Source: G020353115 sp964389685 (lineage in GTDB: Bacteria > Bacteroidota > Bacteroidia > Bacteroidales > VadinHA17). Taken from it: a stretch of DNA of 64,000 nt. The DNA is taken from assembly GCA_964389685.1 (NCBI GenBank), contig CAYMFM010000001.1, positions 124,001 through 188,000 of the forward strand, given 5' to 3'. The notes beneath the pieces were generated by a model. That model was given only the letters and a program-made list of their open reading frames with translations, was not told where the DNA came from and made no database searches. Position numbers and translations under genes: made by a program. Shown here one piece after another: positions 15,096 to 24,239 of this stretch. Within the stretch, counting starts at the first letter, position 1; every line of letters begins with the position of its first letter.

Positions 15096-16784
15096 CTACC
15101 TGTCTTTCATCTTCGTCCAGCTATCCCGGAGCGGGACGGTTCGGTTAAAGACCGGATGTTCATTGGTGGAATCGGGATCAACACAGAAGTATCCCTGTCT
15201 CTGGAACTGGAATTTGTCGAGTGGTTTCATGTTGGTGAGGGAAGGTTCAAGCTTGCATCCCGTAAGTCTTTTAAGTGAATCGGGATTAAGGAATTCCTTG
15301 TAATCCCGGTCTTTCTGTCCGGCCGGGTCTTCGTGGTTAAACAGCCTGTCATAAAGCCTGACTTCGGCGTCGATAGCATGAGGAGCGGATACCCAGTGAA
15401 GCGTTCCTTTTACCTTCCGGTCACTTCCGGACCCGCTTTTAGTTGCAGGATCATACGTGCAATGGAGTTCAAGGATCTCCCCCGTTTTTTCATCCTTTAC
15501 ATAATCTTCGCATTTAATGATATAGGCGCTTTTCAGGCGCACCTCGCTACCCGGAGCAAGACGAAAAAACTTTTTCGGTGGATCCATCATAAAATCTTCC
15601 CGTTCGATAAACAGTTCACGCGAGAAGGGAATTTTCCTGGTTCCCATTGATTCATCTTCGGGGTTATTGATCGTTTCGAGCTCCTCGACCTGACCCTCCG
15701 GATAGTTGGTAATGATCACCTTGAGGGGGTTGAGAACAGCCATCACACGCGGCGCTTTGAGGTTCAGGTCTTCACGAACGGCATGTTCGAGAAGTGCCAC
15801 GTCGATCACGTTGTCGCGTTTGGCAACCCCGATGCGGTCGGCAAAATTCCGGATCGATTCGGGGGTGTACCCTCGCTTTCGCAATCCCGAAATGGTGGGC
15901 ATCCGCGGATCATCCCACCCGCTCACATGACCTTCCTTCACCAGTTCGAGCAATCTGCGTTTGCTCATGATGGTGTAGTTGAGGTTCAGGCGGGCAAACT
16001 CAATTTGCCGGGGGCGGCAGGATCCTTCCGCAAGGTATTGTGTAAACCAGTCGTATAACGGACGATGTACCTCAAACTCCAGGGTACAGATGGAATGGGT
16101 TATTCCTTCAAAATAGTCTGACTGTCCATGGGCAAAATCATACATGGGGTAGATGCACCAGCGGTCACCGGTGCGGTGATGGGATTCATGTTTGATGCGG
16201 TATAACATCGGGTCGCGCATGTGCATATTGGGGGATGCCATGTCGATTTTTGCCCTCAGCACACGCGTTCCATCCCTGAACTCCCCGGCTTTCATCCGTT
16301 CAAAGAGGTCCAGGTTCTCTTCCACTGTCCGGTTCCTGAACGGACTCTCCTGTCCCGGTTGGGTGGGTGTCCCCTTTTGCCCGGCGATCGATTCTGCCGA
16401 CTGGTCATCCACGTAAGCCAGTCCCAGCTTGATCAGCTTGACCGCAAATTCATACAGCTTGTCGAAATAATCGGAAGCATAATATTCCCGGTCTTCCCAG
16501 TCGAATCCAAGCCAGCGGATATCATCCTTAATGGAATTTACATATTCCACCTCCTCTTTGGATGGATTGGTATCGTCAAACCGGAGGTTGCATTTGCCAT
16601 TGTATTTATTGGCGAGGCCAAAATTGAGGCAGATCGATTTGGCATGACCGATGTGCAGGTATCCGTTTGGCTCCGGTGGGAATCGGGTATGAACGCGCTT
16701 CTCATTCTTGCCAAGTCGCAGATCCTCTTCAATGATCGCTTCGATAAAATTCAGGGATTCCCGGGCCCCGCTGTTGTTTTTCAT
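15096..16784 (-). CDS. glnS: Glutaminyl-tRNA synthetase
   Basis: A 562-residue class-I synthetase when started at ATG 16784 (MKNNSGARESLNF); the longer frame adds 33 residues encoded by a palindromic repeat and is rejected. The signature PPEPNGYLHIGHAKS (36-50) holds the HIGH motif, RFDDTNPSKEE follows, and the KMSKS loop appears as IMSKRRL. The C-terminal anticodon-binding beta-barrels end in GYFCVDPDSTNEHPVFNRTVPLRDSW, as in other GlnRS proteins. It charges tRNA-Gln with glutamine, so this organism has a direct route and need not depend on the amidotransferase route for tRNA-Gln. A tRNA-Gln gene lies 2.3 kb away. It is divergent from folB. Confidence 0.97.
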   Translation of the reverse strand: MKNNSGARESLNFIEAIIEEDLRLGKNEKRVHTRFPPEPNGYLHIGHAKSICLNFGLANKYNGKCNLRFDDTNPSKEEVEYVNSIKDDIRWLGFDWEDREYYASDYFDKLYEFAVKLIKLGLAYVDDQSAESIAGQKGTPTQPGQESPFRNRTVEENLDLFERMKAGEFRDGTRVLRAKIDMASPNMHMRDPMLYRIKHESHHRTGDRWCIYPMYDFAHGQSDYFEGITHSICTLEFEVHRPLYDWFTQYLAEGSCRPRQIEFARLNLNYTIMSKRRLLELVKEGHVSGWDDPRMPTISGLRKRGYTPESIRNFADRIGVAKRDNVIDVALLEHAVREDLNLKAPRVMAVLNPLKVIITNYPEGQVEELETINNPEDESMGTRKIPFSRELFIEREDFMMDPPKKFFRLAPGSEVRLKSAYIIKCEDYVKDEKTGEILELHCTYDPATKSGSGSDRKVKGTLHWVSAPHAIDAEVRLYDRLFNHEDPAGQKDRDYKEFLNPDSLKRLTGCKLEPSLTNMKPLDKFQFQRQGYFCVDPDSTNEHPVFNRTVPLRDSWTKMKDR

Positions 16785-17016
16785 ATCGCTTCTGTTTGAT
16801 TTTGACCGTTCCCTGCCTGCCCGATTATCAGGCGGGCGCTCTCCCCAGGCAGGATTGTATTTGTATAGGCAGCTGCTTCCCATAAAGGTTCCCTACAAAA
16901 ATAGCAGGAATTATGGAATATGGTCTGCAAGCGATAGAATTTCAATTAATCCATTTAAAATTTGTAAATTGAGAACCCCTAACGTTGTTTGTTCGGACAC
17001 ATCAACCTTTGCCAGC

Positions 17017-17379
17017 ATGGGAGTCATCCGGCTTGAAAATATGGAATTCTATGCCTATCACGGTCACTTCAAGGAGGAGCAGATCGTAGGCAGCAAATTC
17101 CTGGTTGACCTTGTTATTGAAACGGATATGACCCGACCTGCCGAGTCCGATGATCTGAAAGATGCGGTGAATTACCAGAAAGCATACAAGCTGGTAAAAG
17201 AAGAGATGGCGAAAAAATCACACCTGCTGGAGCACATTGCCAAACGGATCCTGGATGTACTGTTCAGGGAAATGAAAGGCATAGAAAAGATCACCGTGCG
17301 GGTGGCAAAGATGAACCCACCGGTCGGTGGCAAGATCGATAGCGTGAGTGTTATCTTAAGCCGGTCCCTTAAGAAATAA
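17017..17379 (+). CDS. folB: Dihydroneopterin aldolase
   Basis: The open frame begins far upstream, but ATG 17017 gives the family's normal length (120 residues) and N-terminus MGVIRLENMEFYAYHGHFKEEQIVG. Key family residues are the YAYHG loop with catalytic Tyr/His, the E of EEQ, VNYQKAYKLVKEEM in the middle and, near the C-terminus, the conserved K of VRVAKMNPPVGG. The enzyme splits 7,8-dihydroneopterin to 6-hydroxymethyl-dihydropterin plus glycolaldehyde in folate synthesis and works as an octamer. It is divergent from glnS across a 232-bp gap and has no folate neighbour here. Confidence 0.95.
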   Translation: MGVIRLENMEFYAYHGHFKEEQIVGSKFLVDLVIETDMTRPAESDDLKDAVNYQKAYKLVKEEMAKKSHLLEHIAKRILDVLFREMKGIEKITVRVAKMNPPVGGKIDSVSVILSRSLKK

Positions 17380-17441
17380 ATAAATTACCTCCCAAATGGG
17401 TGGTGGATACGGAGCTAACCCTCCATGTCAATTCTTAAGCT

Positions 17442-17523
17442 GACTCTATTCATTCCCCTTTGAGATTTGGTATTTTGTAATTGAAAATTATTTGGGTTTT
17501 GTTTTTTGGGATTTGTGATTTTA
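17442..17523. repeat. Dispersed AT-rich intergenic repeat, copy 1
   Basis: Begins GACTCTATTCATTCCCCTTT and runs through a TTTGGTATTTTGTAATTGAA core to a TGGGATTTGT end. Copy 2 at 27446-27526 agrees at most positions. It occupies most of the 238-bp gap between folB and the convergent T9SS cargo gene; no gene is seen in that gap. Confidence 0.75.
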
Positions 17524-17617
17524 CTGATCCGTTTCAAGAGGCTACGATTTTTAGAGTATGCGGACTATTTGGTTAACAAAGGATTAAGTAGGATCCTGAA
17601 TATTGTCAATTTTCAGA

Positions 17618-20600
17618 TTAATTTTTGCCTGAAAGAACAATTTTCGTTTTTGCACTAATGATCCCGTTTTTTTCAAGGACAAGAACATAAAAGCCTGACC
17701 CAAAAGCAGCCAGATTGATTGGTAGCCGGTAAGTTCCGGGGCCCTGTTCTGATTCTTTGAGAACAGACAATTTTCTGCCAGATAAATCATAAAGGGATAA
17801 TCTGACCCGGGCTGCCTGTTCAAGTTTATAGCTCACATATCCTACTTGAATCAAAGGATTTGGATATACAGAGAAGTATTCTCCATCAGGTTTTGGTGAG
17901 TTTTCTATCGAAGTTGTTTCTCCTATCGAGAATATGCCGGAACAGGGTAAAACACGGGCATCATCGGATGCGATTGTTATGTTCCACAGGCCAAATTCAT
18001 AATCGTCATCCATGCATCTGAAAATTAATTCTATCTCATCCGTTTCCTGCCCCGGAGATAGTGTTCCGATATAAATGCTGTCGTTTCCTTCCTGCGCAAT
18101 GGCTTCAGAAGAACTCACATTCAGATATATATTTTCAGCAGGTAGCGCCCCGGTATTTTTTACCCTGATGAGAACAGATCCTGTTTCGTTCTTAGCAAGA
18201 CTCTTTGTTTCACAAGAGGTCACAGAAGCAATCAGCACGGCCGGAATCTCAAGGTTCATAGACACCGTGTCCAGCAGGTCAGAGATTTGACCTGTGAATA
18301 TGCTGTCGGCTGCCAGGTTTTGATCTATCAGGTCAGTGATCAATGAATCTGAATCATTGGTGGTGTCAGCCACTGCAAGTAGCAGCCTGTAATACATGAG
18401 TAATCTTTCCTGGCCTGCCAGGGCATGATAAGATTTCAGGGAATCATACATGGCGGCAAAGCTTTCAATGCTATCCTTGGCAAGATAGGCTACTGCCATC
18501 ACCGGGGAAGCTGCCTTCAGAATATTATTGTTATGCTCAAGCTCAGCTTCTCTCAACAGGAGGATGTCTGAGGCTGCACCCAGTTTATCTCCCGTTGATA
18601 TTTTTTCTTTTATCCCTGTAAGCACTGCTGAATATTCTGAATTATCAGCCTTTATTGATGCTTTCAATTGATTGATGTGTGATATATCTGCCTGGGCTGT
18701 TTTATATGCAGGTTTTGGCGGGATCTGCACTCCTGATTTTTTGGGTTTACCATGAGGGAAGTAAATCTTATCAACTGTGGAACCCATATTGGAAGGGACC
18801 ACGAAAAACTTTCCTGTAGATACGCCCAGGGCAACGGTAACCTCCATGTAAGCGGCAAGTTTCATATAAAACCCGATCTGGTCAATAATATCGGCAAAAG
18901 GGATGATATCCAGGGAACCTGCCCAGTCCAGGATGATTGCCGTTCTCATAAATAAATCTGCAGTTACCCTGAGTGTTTGCGCTGTTGTAAGCGATATGCC
19001 TACGGTATTCTTCTCGCTCGAAACGTAATTCATTTCTCTCATGAAAGCATCATGAAACGTGCCGTTATACAGGTTATCACTGGCGTAGTCCAGGCCTTTC
19101 TGGATTTTTGGGGCCGTCAGTTCTTCAATGTAAACTTCCTGAATAAAGGGCACTCTAAGAATTTTTGTTACTCCCGTGATGACGCTGCCCCATTGCTCTG
19201 TTCCAAAAGAAAGATTCCAGCCTGAAGCATATTCTGACCATACCCTTTGCCATGCTTCCATGAGAAGTTCATCACCTGGGAATCCCACCTCTGTTCCTGC
19301 GAGCATCACCGCCTCTGTCACCCTCTCATAGATTTCTTTTTTAACGATTTCTTCCATGAAAATTTGCATGAGCTCCTGGAACAATTCCTGCGCTCCCTGG
19401 CCTTCGAAAAAGCTCTCGACGATTGCGATTAGAAAATCCAGTATTCTGGTACTCCAGTCGTTTGAATAAAAAACAAATGAAATCAGTTCACCAAAATCCT
19501 TGAACATCTCATTGCCCAGGTTGTATCCTTCCTCAAACAGGTCGTAAACCATGGTTTCAACCAATACCAGCCTTGCCAGGCTTTCCGTAAGCTGGGGATC
19601 AAAATCGCCGGCCCACAGGTTCATCTGGCTGTCTACATGATCCATTACCTCTGAATAATTCAGGTAGGGAACCAACTCGTTATCGGTTTCTTTGACCTGT
19701 CTCAAGATATTGCTCAGCCAGGTCTGATAATGGAACAGGGAATCAGCCAGGGTCAGGCTATGTGAATTATAGCCAGGTCCAAGGTTAATGGTTAAACTCC
19801 TGGAACAGTCAATGTCCTCACCAATAGCTTCATACTCTTTGAAAAGTGAGACCTTGTAGCTTCCGGGGCTCAATTCTGTTAAAATGGTCTGCCCTTGGTT
19901 ATTTGTCAATTGCTGACCGGTAACCAGGGTATTATCCTGGTAAAGACCAACCAGTACTTCCCCGAGGGGATCATCATGATCAATCAGCATATAATCGAAA
20001 TCAACATACATATCTTTCACCAGGATCTCCAGGGTTGATGATGAACCGGAAGCAACCCCGCTGCCGGTTACAGGGATATCAATCACCGGACGTTCCGGAT
20101 CATTGGTGACAAAACGGAGGTTCTCTGTATAAACCTGTTCTTCGACAGGGGAGAACTTCAGGGTGAAGTGGATGGAGTCTCCCGGATTGATATATGCCGG
20201 TAACCCTGGGCCCTGCAGTTCAATGATATTTGTATTGCTTAACTCGAATCCCCCGATGACCAGCGGAGCGACGCCGTTATTTTTGATAGATACCGGCAGC
20301 ATCCGGTAACTCTCTGTCCAGACTTCACCGAAATCCATCGATTCAGGAAAATAATATATATCGGGTAAACCAGGAACAAGGTTATAGTAAATCACCATTT
20401 TCTCCTTCTCAGAAATGATGTCTCCCGGTTTTGCCTGGACAACGATGTGAGGCGCATCATTGCTGTCAAAGAGTATATCGGCAAAGAGAAAACCTGTACA
20501 GTTTGGATCAATGGTTTCATAGGTCATTTCCACACCGTCTTTTCTGAACAACACCAGGTTTTCCTGTTCGTCATGGATGGTCAATATGGCCGGATACCCA

Positions 20601-21490
20601 CTCTGGTCGATGGCAATACGGCTAATACGCATTCCGGAGGCAATCGTCTCAGCCTGCCAACTGACCCAGTCAAAATAGAGGTAAGACAGACTGACGGTTA
20701 AATTTTCTACGGTATTGCACACACAATGTAGATGATCATTCTGATCCAGCATGAAATCAAGTTCTGTTTTCCAGAATCCTGTGGAATAGGGTTGAAAAGG
20801 TACAGGGAACTCATTCCAGGCATCCAGGTTTTCATCATAGGTCACAAACATCACCCCTTCGTCGGTGAGAAAGAACATGACCGGGGTATCATCTGACATT
20901 AATCTCATTTTCACCGCCGGGTTGGTATAGGGTGATTGTTTTTCCTCCCACTCCCCGTTTCTTTTGAAGGAAAGGTAGTAATAGCCTCGGGCCTGGCTCC
21001 AGTAACCAATGACAGGCTGACCGGCTGATGTTAAATCAATACTTGCAAAGCTGTGAAGCAGTGTGGGCACGTAGAACGCATACTCCTCAATAGTAACCTT
21101 GCTCCAATCAGTCTGATCCCTGGTTAAATAATTTACTCCATAATTGAAGGTAGGATCGTAAATCAGGGCTCCCTGTTCAAAGCAAATATGAGGCACCTGG
21201 TTATCATCAAGTTCCAGGTCACAGGAGAAACCGGTATATCCAGTACTATCGATGACCTTAACCGTCCATTCCCCGTCAATTCTTTCCAGGTATCTCAAGT
21301 CGTAAAAATCCAGATCCATGTGAACAAAAACTGGATTATCAGACTGATCGAGAGCCAGGGAAGAAAAGTACCCAAGGTCATTGCCGCTGCTGTCAGCCAC
21401 TTCCCGGTTCCACACTTGTGAGTTGGCAGATCCACACCACATGCTCAGCATGACAATACCCAGGATTACAGATATTTCTTTCATCGGCAT
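17618..21490 (-). CDS. Large type IX-secreted protein with ASPM-SPD-2-Hydin-type domain
   Basis: About 1290 residues. ATG 21490 overlaps the previous gene's stop as TGATG, indicating coupling; ATG 21484 is an alternative. A signal peptide ends near GSANS. The first 370 residues carry repeated strand motifs (LDQSDNPVFVHMDLD, DDNQVPHICFEQGAL, DQNDHLHCVC, DSNDAPHIVVQ) resembling a beta-propeller. Residues 390-480 match the choice-of-anchor D / ASPM family (FGEVWTESYRMLPVSIKNNG, FSPVEEQVYTENLRFVTNDP). A long helical middle follows, then a CARDB-like strand block, and a T9SS tail (YPNPLIQVGYVSYKL to FYVLVLEKNG and KTKIVL). It is exported and anchored at the cell surface or released. Function is unknown; operon with OmpA and DUF4412 genes is likely. 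Confidence 0.82.
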   Translation of the reverse strand: MPMKEISVILGIVMLSMWCGSANSQVWNREVADSSGNDLGYFSSLALDQSDNPVFVHMDLDFYDLRYLERIDGEWTVKVIDSTGYTGFSCDLELDDNQVPHICFEQGALIYDPTFNYGVNYLTRDQTDWSKVTIEEYAFYVPTLLHSFASIDLTSAGQPVIGYWSQARGYYYLSFKRNGEWEEKQSPYTNPAVKMRLMSDDTPVMFFLTDEGVMFVTYDENLDAWNEFPVPFQPYSTGFWKTELDFMLDQNDHLHCVCNTVENLTVSLSYLYFDWVSWQAETIASGMRISRIAIDQSGYPAILTIHDEQENLVLFRKDGVEMTYETIDPNCTGFLFADILFDSNDAPHIVVQAKPGDIISEKEKMVIYYNLVPGLPDIYYFPESMDFGEVWTESYRMLPVSIKNNGVAPLVIGGFELSNTNIIELQGPGLPAYINPGDSIHFTLKFSPVEEQVYTENLRFVTNDPERPVIDIPVTGSGVASGSSSTLEILVKDMYVDFDYMLIDHDDPLGEVLVGLYQDNTLVTGQQLTNNQGQTILTELSPGSYKVSLFKEYEAIGEDIDCSRSLTINLGPGYNSHSLTLADSLFHYQTWLSNILRQVKETDNELVPYLNYSEVMDHVDSQMNLWAGDFDPQLTESLARLVLVETMVYDLFEEGYNLGNEMFKDFGELISFVFYSNDWSTRILDFLIAIVESFFEGQGAQELFQELMQIFMEEIVKKEIYERVTEAVMLAGTEVGFPGDELLMEAWQRVWSEYASGWNLSFGTEQWGSVITGVTKILRVPFIQEVYIEELTAPKIQKGLDYASDNLYNGTFHDAFMREMNYVSSEKNTVGISLTTAQTLRVTADLFMRTAIILDWAGSLDIIPFADIIDQIGFYMKLAAYMEVTVALGVSTGKFFVVPSNMGSTVDKIYFPHGKPKKSGVQIPPKPAYKTAQADISHINQLKASIKADNSEYSAVLTGIKEKISTGDKLGAASDILLLREAELEHNNNILKAASPVMAVAYLAKDSIESFAAMYDSLKSYHALAGQERLLMYYRLLLAVADTTNDSDSLITDLIDQNLAADSIFTGQISDLLDTVSMNLEIPAVLIASVTSCETKSLAKNETGSVLIRVKNTGALPAENIYLNVSSSEAIAQEGNDSIYIGTLSPGQETDEIELIFRCMDDDYEFGLWNITIASDDARVLPCSGIFSIGETTSIENSPKPDGEYFSVYPNPLIQVGYVSYKLEQAARVRLSLYDLSGRKLSVLKESEQGPGTYRLPINLAAFGSGFYVLVLEKNGIISAKTKIVLSGKN

Positions 21491-22074
21491 CACATTTTAG
21501 GCATGTCCATTACCTGGTAGCCCTCGGGGATTTCAAAACTTTGTGCATTGGGGGTCCATGGCTGGATCTCTTTCAGCTCCATCACCAGGCCACCTGATCC
21601 ATCGATGTGGTTGATCATTTTTATAGGGAAATGGTATTTATCAGAGGTCCAGATTGTAAACATCTTCTGGTTTGCCTGACCGTATTCATTGCTGTTTTCA
21701 TTCCATAATTCCGATTTTATGCAATCGATGCCGTTGATCGTCTCCGTTCCTACCTCCTTTAGGGTTCCATTTTTCTTAAAGTACTCGTAGGAGCCAACGG
21801 GATCGTTACCCATACTCATTGGGTTTTCAGAAGAGCCCTTCATGGCCATTTTTTGCTGGGGCATCAGCATAATCACCTCTGAGGATCCCAATTTAACGAT
21901 TATTACTCCTTCCTGACCCTCTTCATTAAATTCGTAACGGTAACCAGCATCGGAGGAATACACTGTAAAGACATGTTCCTTCCCCATACTAGTAAAGAAC
22001 ATTTTTGCACTGAACTGTGCGGACAGAGGCAGGACAAGTATGCTGAGCATCAGCATACAGATAATTTTTTTCAT
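21490..22074 (-). CDS. DUF4412 domain-containing exported protein
   Basis: A 194-residue protein with signal MKKIICMLMLSILVLPLSAQ. The mature part runs FSAKMFFTSMGKEHVFTVYSSDAGYRYEF, a central Met-rich VIMLMPQQKMAMKGSS, NGIDCIKSELWNE and IWTSDKYHFPIKMINHIDGSGGLVMELKEIQ. This is the lipid-binding-like LolA/DUF4412 layout, in which half a beta-barrel is built from long antiparallel strands. No lipobox is present, so it should be periplasmic. It lies 18 bp after the OmpA-like gene and overlaps the T9SS cargo gene, placing it in one operon. A role in envelope lipid or cargo handling is possible but unproven. Confidence 0.8.
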   Translation of the reverse strand: MKKIICMLMLSILVLPLSAQFSAKMFFTSMGKEHVFTVYSSDAGYRYEFNEEGQEGVIIVKLGSSEVIMLMPQQKMAMKGSSENPMSMGNDPVGSYEYFKKNGTLKEVGTETINGIDCIKSELWNENSNEYGQANQKMFTIWTSDKYHFPIKMINHIDGSGGLVMELKEIQPWTPNAQSFEIPEGYQVMDMPKM

Positions 22075-22092
22075 TATTGTATAATTTGAGGT

Positions 22093-23355
22093 TTATAATT
22101 TTACAAACTCAACCCTGCGGTTACTGGCTTTCCCTTCGGGTGTATCGTTGGATGTTACGGGTTTGTTTTCGCCAAATCCTTTGGATGATAACCTGTCTGC
22201 TGAGATTCCCATTGACACAAGTTGTTTCAAAACGGTCCCTGCCCTGTCCTCAGATAATTTTTGGTTAAGATTGTTGTCACCGTCACTGTCGGTATGTCCC
22301 TCAATACTTACTGCCACTTCAGGATGCTCATTCAGCATTTTGTAAATCTCATTGAGAACACCCATTGACTCGGGACGCAGTGTTGCTTTGCCCACGTCAA
22401 AGCGGATACCGTTGGAAACGATCTTTCCATCCTGCAGGAAACGGTCATAATACTTGACTCCTCCCTCAGCCAGCCTGAAATTTTTGATAAAAAACTGGTT
22501 ATGATCCGATGCATGATACGCATGCAAGGACACCCCCATCGGGTCAAATGCAAGATGAGGAATATTAATAAGTCGGGTTTCATTAATATAGGCTTTCATC
22601 TTTCCGTTTGTACAAGCAATGGCTATATGGGCCCACTGGTTTTCTATTGAACCATTATTCGGAAGAGTACTGCTTGCGGGGCTAAGATTCATTCCCTTGT
22701 AGTATATTCCAAGGTTTGCATATTCCGAAGAAACCCGCTGGTTTTTCCTGTCATAAAAGAAAACATGGAATGTGTTATGGTTATTCATATACAGGTCAAA
22801 CTCGATCGTAAAGACCTCTGGCAGATAATCGATTTCCGGGTTTTTCAGGTAGGGAATAATTGTGGGTGAGCCTCCCCTGAACATAACGATGTTATCGCCC
22901 CCGAACTGCGCATTTTCAACAGTCCCCTGTACCAGGTCCCACCTGGATGGGAACTCACCATTCTCTTCTCCGGTAAGGTTATCCTCAAAAATGATCTTAT
23001 CGCCGGGAACAAAATCGTAACGGCTCCAGGCGAGTGTTAGTGCATCTTTGGTATCAGTGGGCCCGGTTGCATTTTCGGCATTTCCAGTGCCCGCAATCTG
23101 TTCGGTTGCTGCACCGGGCTCCTCGACCTGCTCTTTTTCAACTGCCACACTATCCTCTTCGGTGAGAACTCCTTCAATTCCTTTCTCGAGCCCATCAAAG
23201 CCCTTATTTACTGTTTCGTCTGCCTTCTTGTTGGCACGCTTGTTTGCCTCCTTGCTTATTTTCTTCTTCAGGTTCAGTTTAACCTGGCAGGATGCATCAA
23301 ATGGCGTGATAAGAAGAACTGCAACAAGAAGTGTGAAAATTGTTCTGGTTTTCAT
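22093..23355 (-). CDS. OmpA-family protein with a concanavalin-like central domain
   Basis: A 420-residue exported protein. After a signal ending DASCQ there is a Lys/Ala-rich helical segment (KKISKEANKRANKKADETVNKG). Residues about 130-310 form a beta-sandwich of the laminin-G/concanavalin type (FPSRWDLVQGTVENAQFGGDN, FTIEFDLYMNNHNTFHVFFYD, WAHIAIACTNGKMKAYINETRL). The C-terminus, about 315-420, is the peptidoglycan-binding OmpA domain: IRFDVGKATLRPES, VSIEGHTDSDGDNNLNQKLSEDRAG and SNRRVEFVKL, with the usual D and R that bind diaminopimelate. It probably links envelope and cell wall. Three LytTR-type repeats stand in its 112-bp upstream gap. It heads the OmpA, DUF4412, T9SS cargo operon. Confidence 0.87.
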   Translation of the reverse strand: MKTRTIFTLLVAVLLITPFDASCQVKLNLKKKISKEANKRANKKADETVNKGFDGLEKGIEGVLTEEDSVAVEKEQVEEPGAATEQIAGTGNAENATGPTDTKDALTLAWSRYDFVPGDKIIFEDNLTGEENGEFPSRWDLVQGTVENAQFGGDNIVMFRGGSPTIIPYLKNPEIDYLPEVFTIEFDLYMNNHNTFHVFFYDRKNQRVSSEYANLGIYYKGMNLSPASSTLPNNGSIENQWAHIAIACTNGKMKAYINETRLINIPHLAFDPMGVSLHAYHASDHNQFFIKNFRLAEGGVKYYDRFLQDGKIVSNGIRFDVGKATLRPESMGVLNEIYKMLNEHPEVAVSIEGHTDSDGDNNLNQKLSEDRAGTVLKQLVSMGISADRLSSKGFGENKPVTSNDTPEGKASNRRVEFVKL

Positions 23356-23411
23356 AATGCTAATCTTTTTTATTTAAAATTACGACTTCCGAAGAAGATT
23401 TAAAAGCAAAG

Positions 23412-23462
23412 ATTAGTATCTGCCAGAATTGAATTAGTATCGGGGTATGAATTATTAGTATT
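23412..23462 (-). promoter_or_regulatory. Three 9-bp direct repeats with 21-bp period: probable LytTR regulator binding site
   Basis: Plus-strand ATTAGTATC (23412-23420), ATTAGTATC (23433-23441) and ATTAGTATT (23454-23462) start exactly 21 bp apart, so each pair has a 12-bp spacer. LytTR regulators such as AgrA bind paired 9-bp direct repeats with 12-13-bp spacers. The array lies between the LytTR regulator gene and the OmpA-like gene, 57-107 bp before the latter's ATG. In gene direction the last repeat runs into TAATCTTTG, near the -7 consensus. Pattern seen; regulator assignment inferred. Confidence 0.7.
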
Positions 23463-23467
23463 GATCA

Positions 23468-24226
23468 TTAATCCAGGTAAAGCGAATCATTGATTGCCTG
23501 TATAACCTGTTTTTTGAGGTTTTGTGATACTGGAATTTTGGATTTATCCTTCAGTAGAAGGTATCCCCCGTCACGTTTAACAAACCGGTCGACCCAGACA
23601 ATATTTACCAGGTGTGACTGGTGAACACGTATCATTCCCGATCCTGTAAGGAGTGTATCAAATTCTTTAATGGTACGTGAAACCATGATCCTGCTTCCAT
23701 CTGATAATATAAAGCGGGTGTAGTTACTGTCAGCCTCAGCCCTGATAATATCTGGTATTGCCACAAGATGAAGGTTCTCGGATGTATGTAACACGATCCT
23801 TTTCAGAACTCTCCTGTTTTCCAGATTTTCCTTAAGAGCCTGCAGTTTAACCTGCTCCTCTTCATTATTAATCAGCCTGTTTGCCTTATCCACAGCTTTG
23901 CAAAGATCATCCGTGTCGAATGGTTTTAAGACAAAATCAAGTGCACTTAACTTGATGGCGTCCAGTGCATACTCCTGGTGTGCGGTAATAAAAATTACCT
24001 TGAAATCAATGGATGGCAATTTATTAAGAAGATCGAACCCGGTCCCATCCGGCAGTTCAACATCGAGAAACAGCAGGTCAGGGTGATGCTCAAGGATCGA
24101 TACATAACCCTCCTGCACGGAGCCAACACTGGACACAATATCAATACCTGGATAGTTATCCTTAAGTATAGCCGAGATAGAATTTCTAACTGCAGCCTCA
24201 TCATCCACGATAATAATCTTCATCAC
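23468..24226 (-). CDS. LytTR-family response regulator
   Basis: A 252-residue two-domain protein. The receiver (1-120) has the acidic pocket VDDE at 7-10, phospho-acceptor D55 in LLFLDVELPDG, the T of FITAHQEY and K of FVLKPFDTDDL. The C-terminal LytTR DNA-binding domain, about 145-245, contains IIRAEADSNYTRFILSDGSRIMVSRTIKEFDTLL and FIRVHQSHLVN-like MIRVHQSHLVNIVWVDRF followed by LLLKDKSKIPVS. It starts 13 bp after the kinase gene and is certainly its partner. Its probable targets are the 21-bp-period repeats just past its stop codon, upstream of the envelope operon. Confidence 0.95.
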   Translation of the reverse strand: MMKIIIVDDEAAVRNSISAILKDNYPGIDIVSSVGSVQEGYVSILEHHPDLLFLDVELPDGTGFDLLNKLPSIDFKVIFITAHQEYALDAIKLSALDFVLKPFDTDDLCKAVDKANRLINNEEEQVKLQALKENLENRRVLKRIVLHTSENLHLVAIPDIIRAEADSNYTRFILSDGSRIMVSRTIKEFDTLLTGSGMIRVHQSHLVNIVWVDRFVKRDGGYLLLKDKSKIPVSQNLKKQVIQAINDSLYLD

Positions 24227-24239
24227 GTTAAAATATTAA

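Noticed and set aside
16785..16883. N-terminal extension of glutaminyl-tRNA synthetase
   Set aside because: The extra codons lie in a palindromic repeat; ATG 16784 gives the normal family start.
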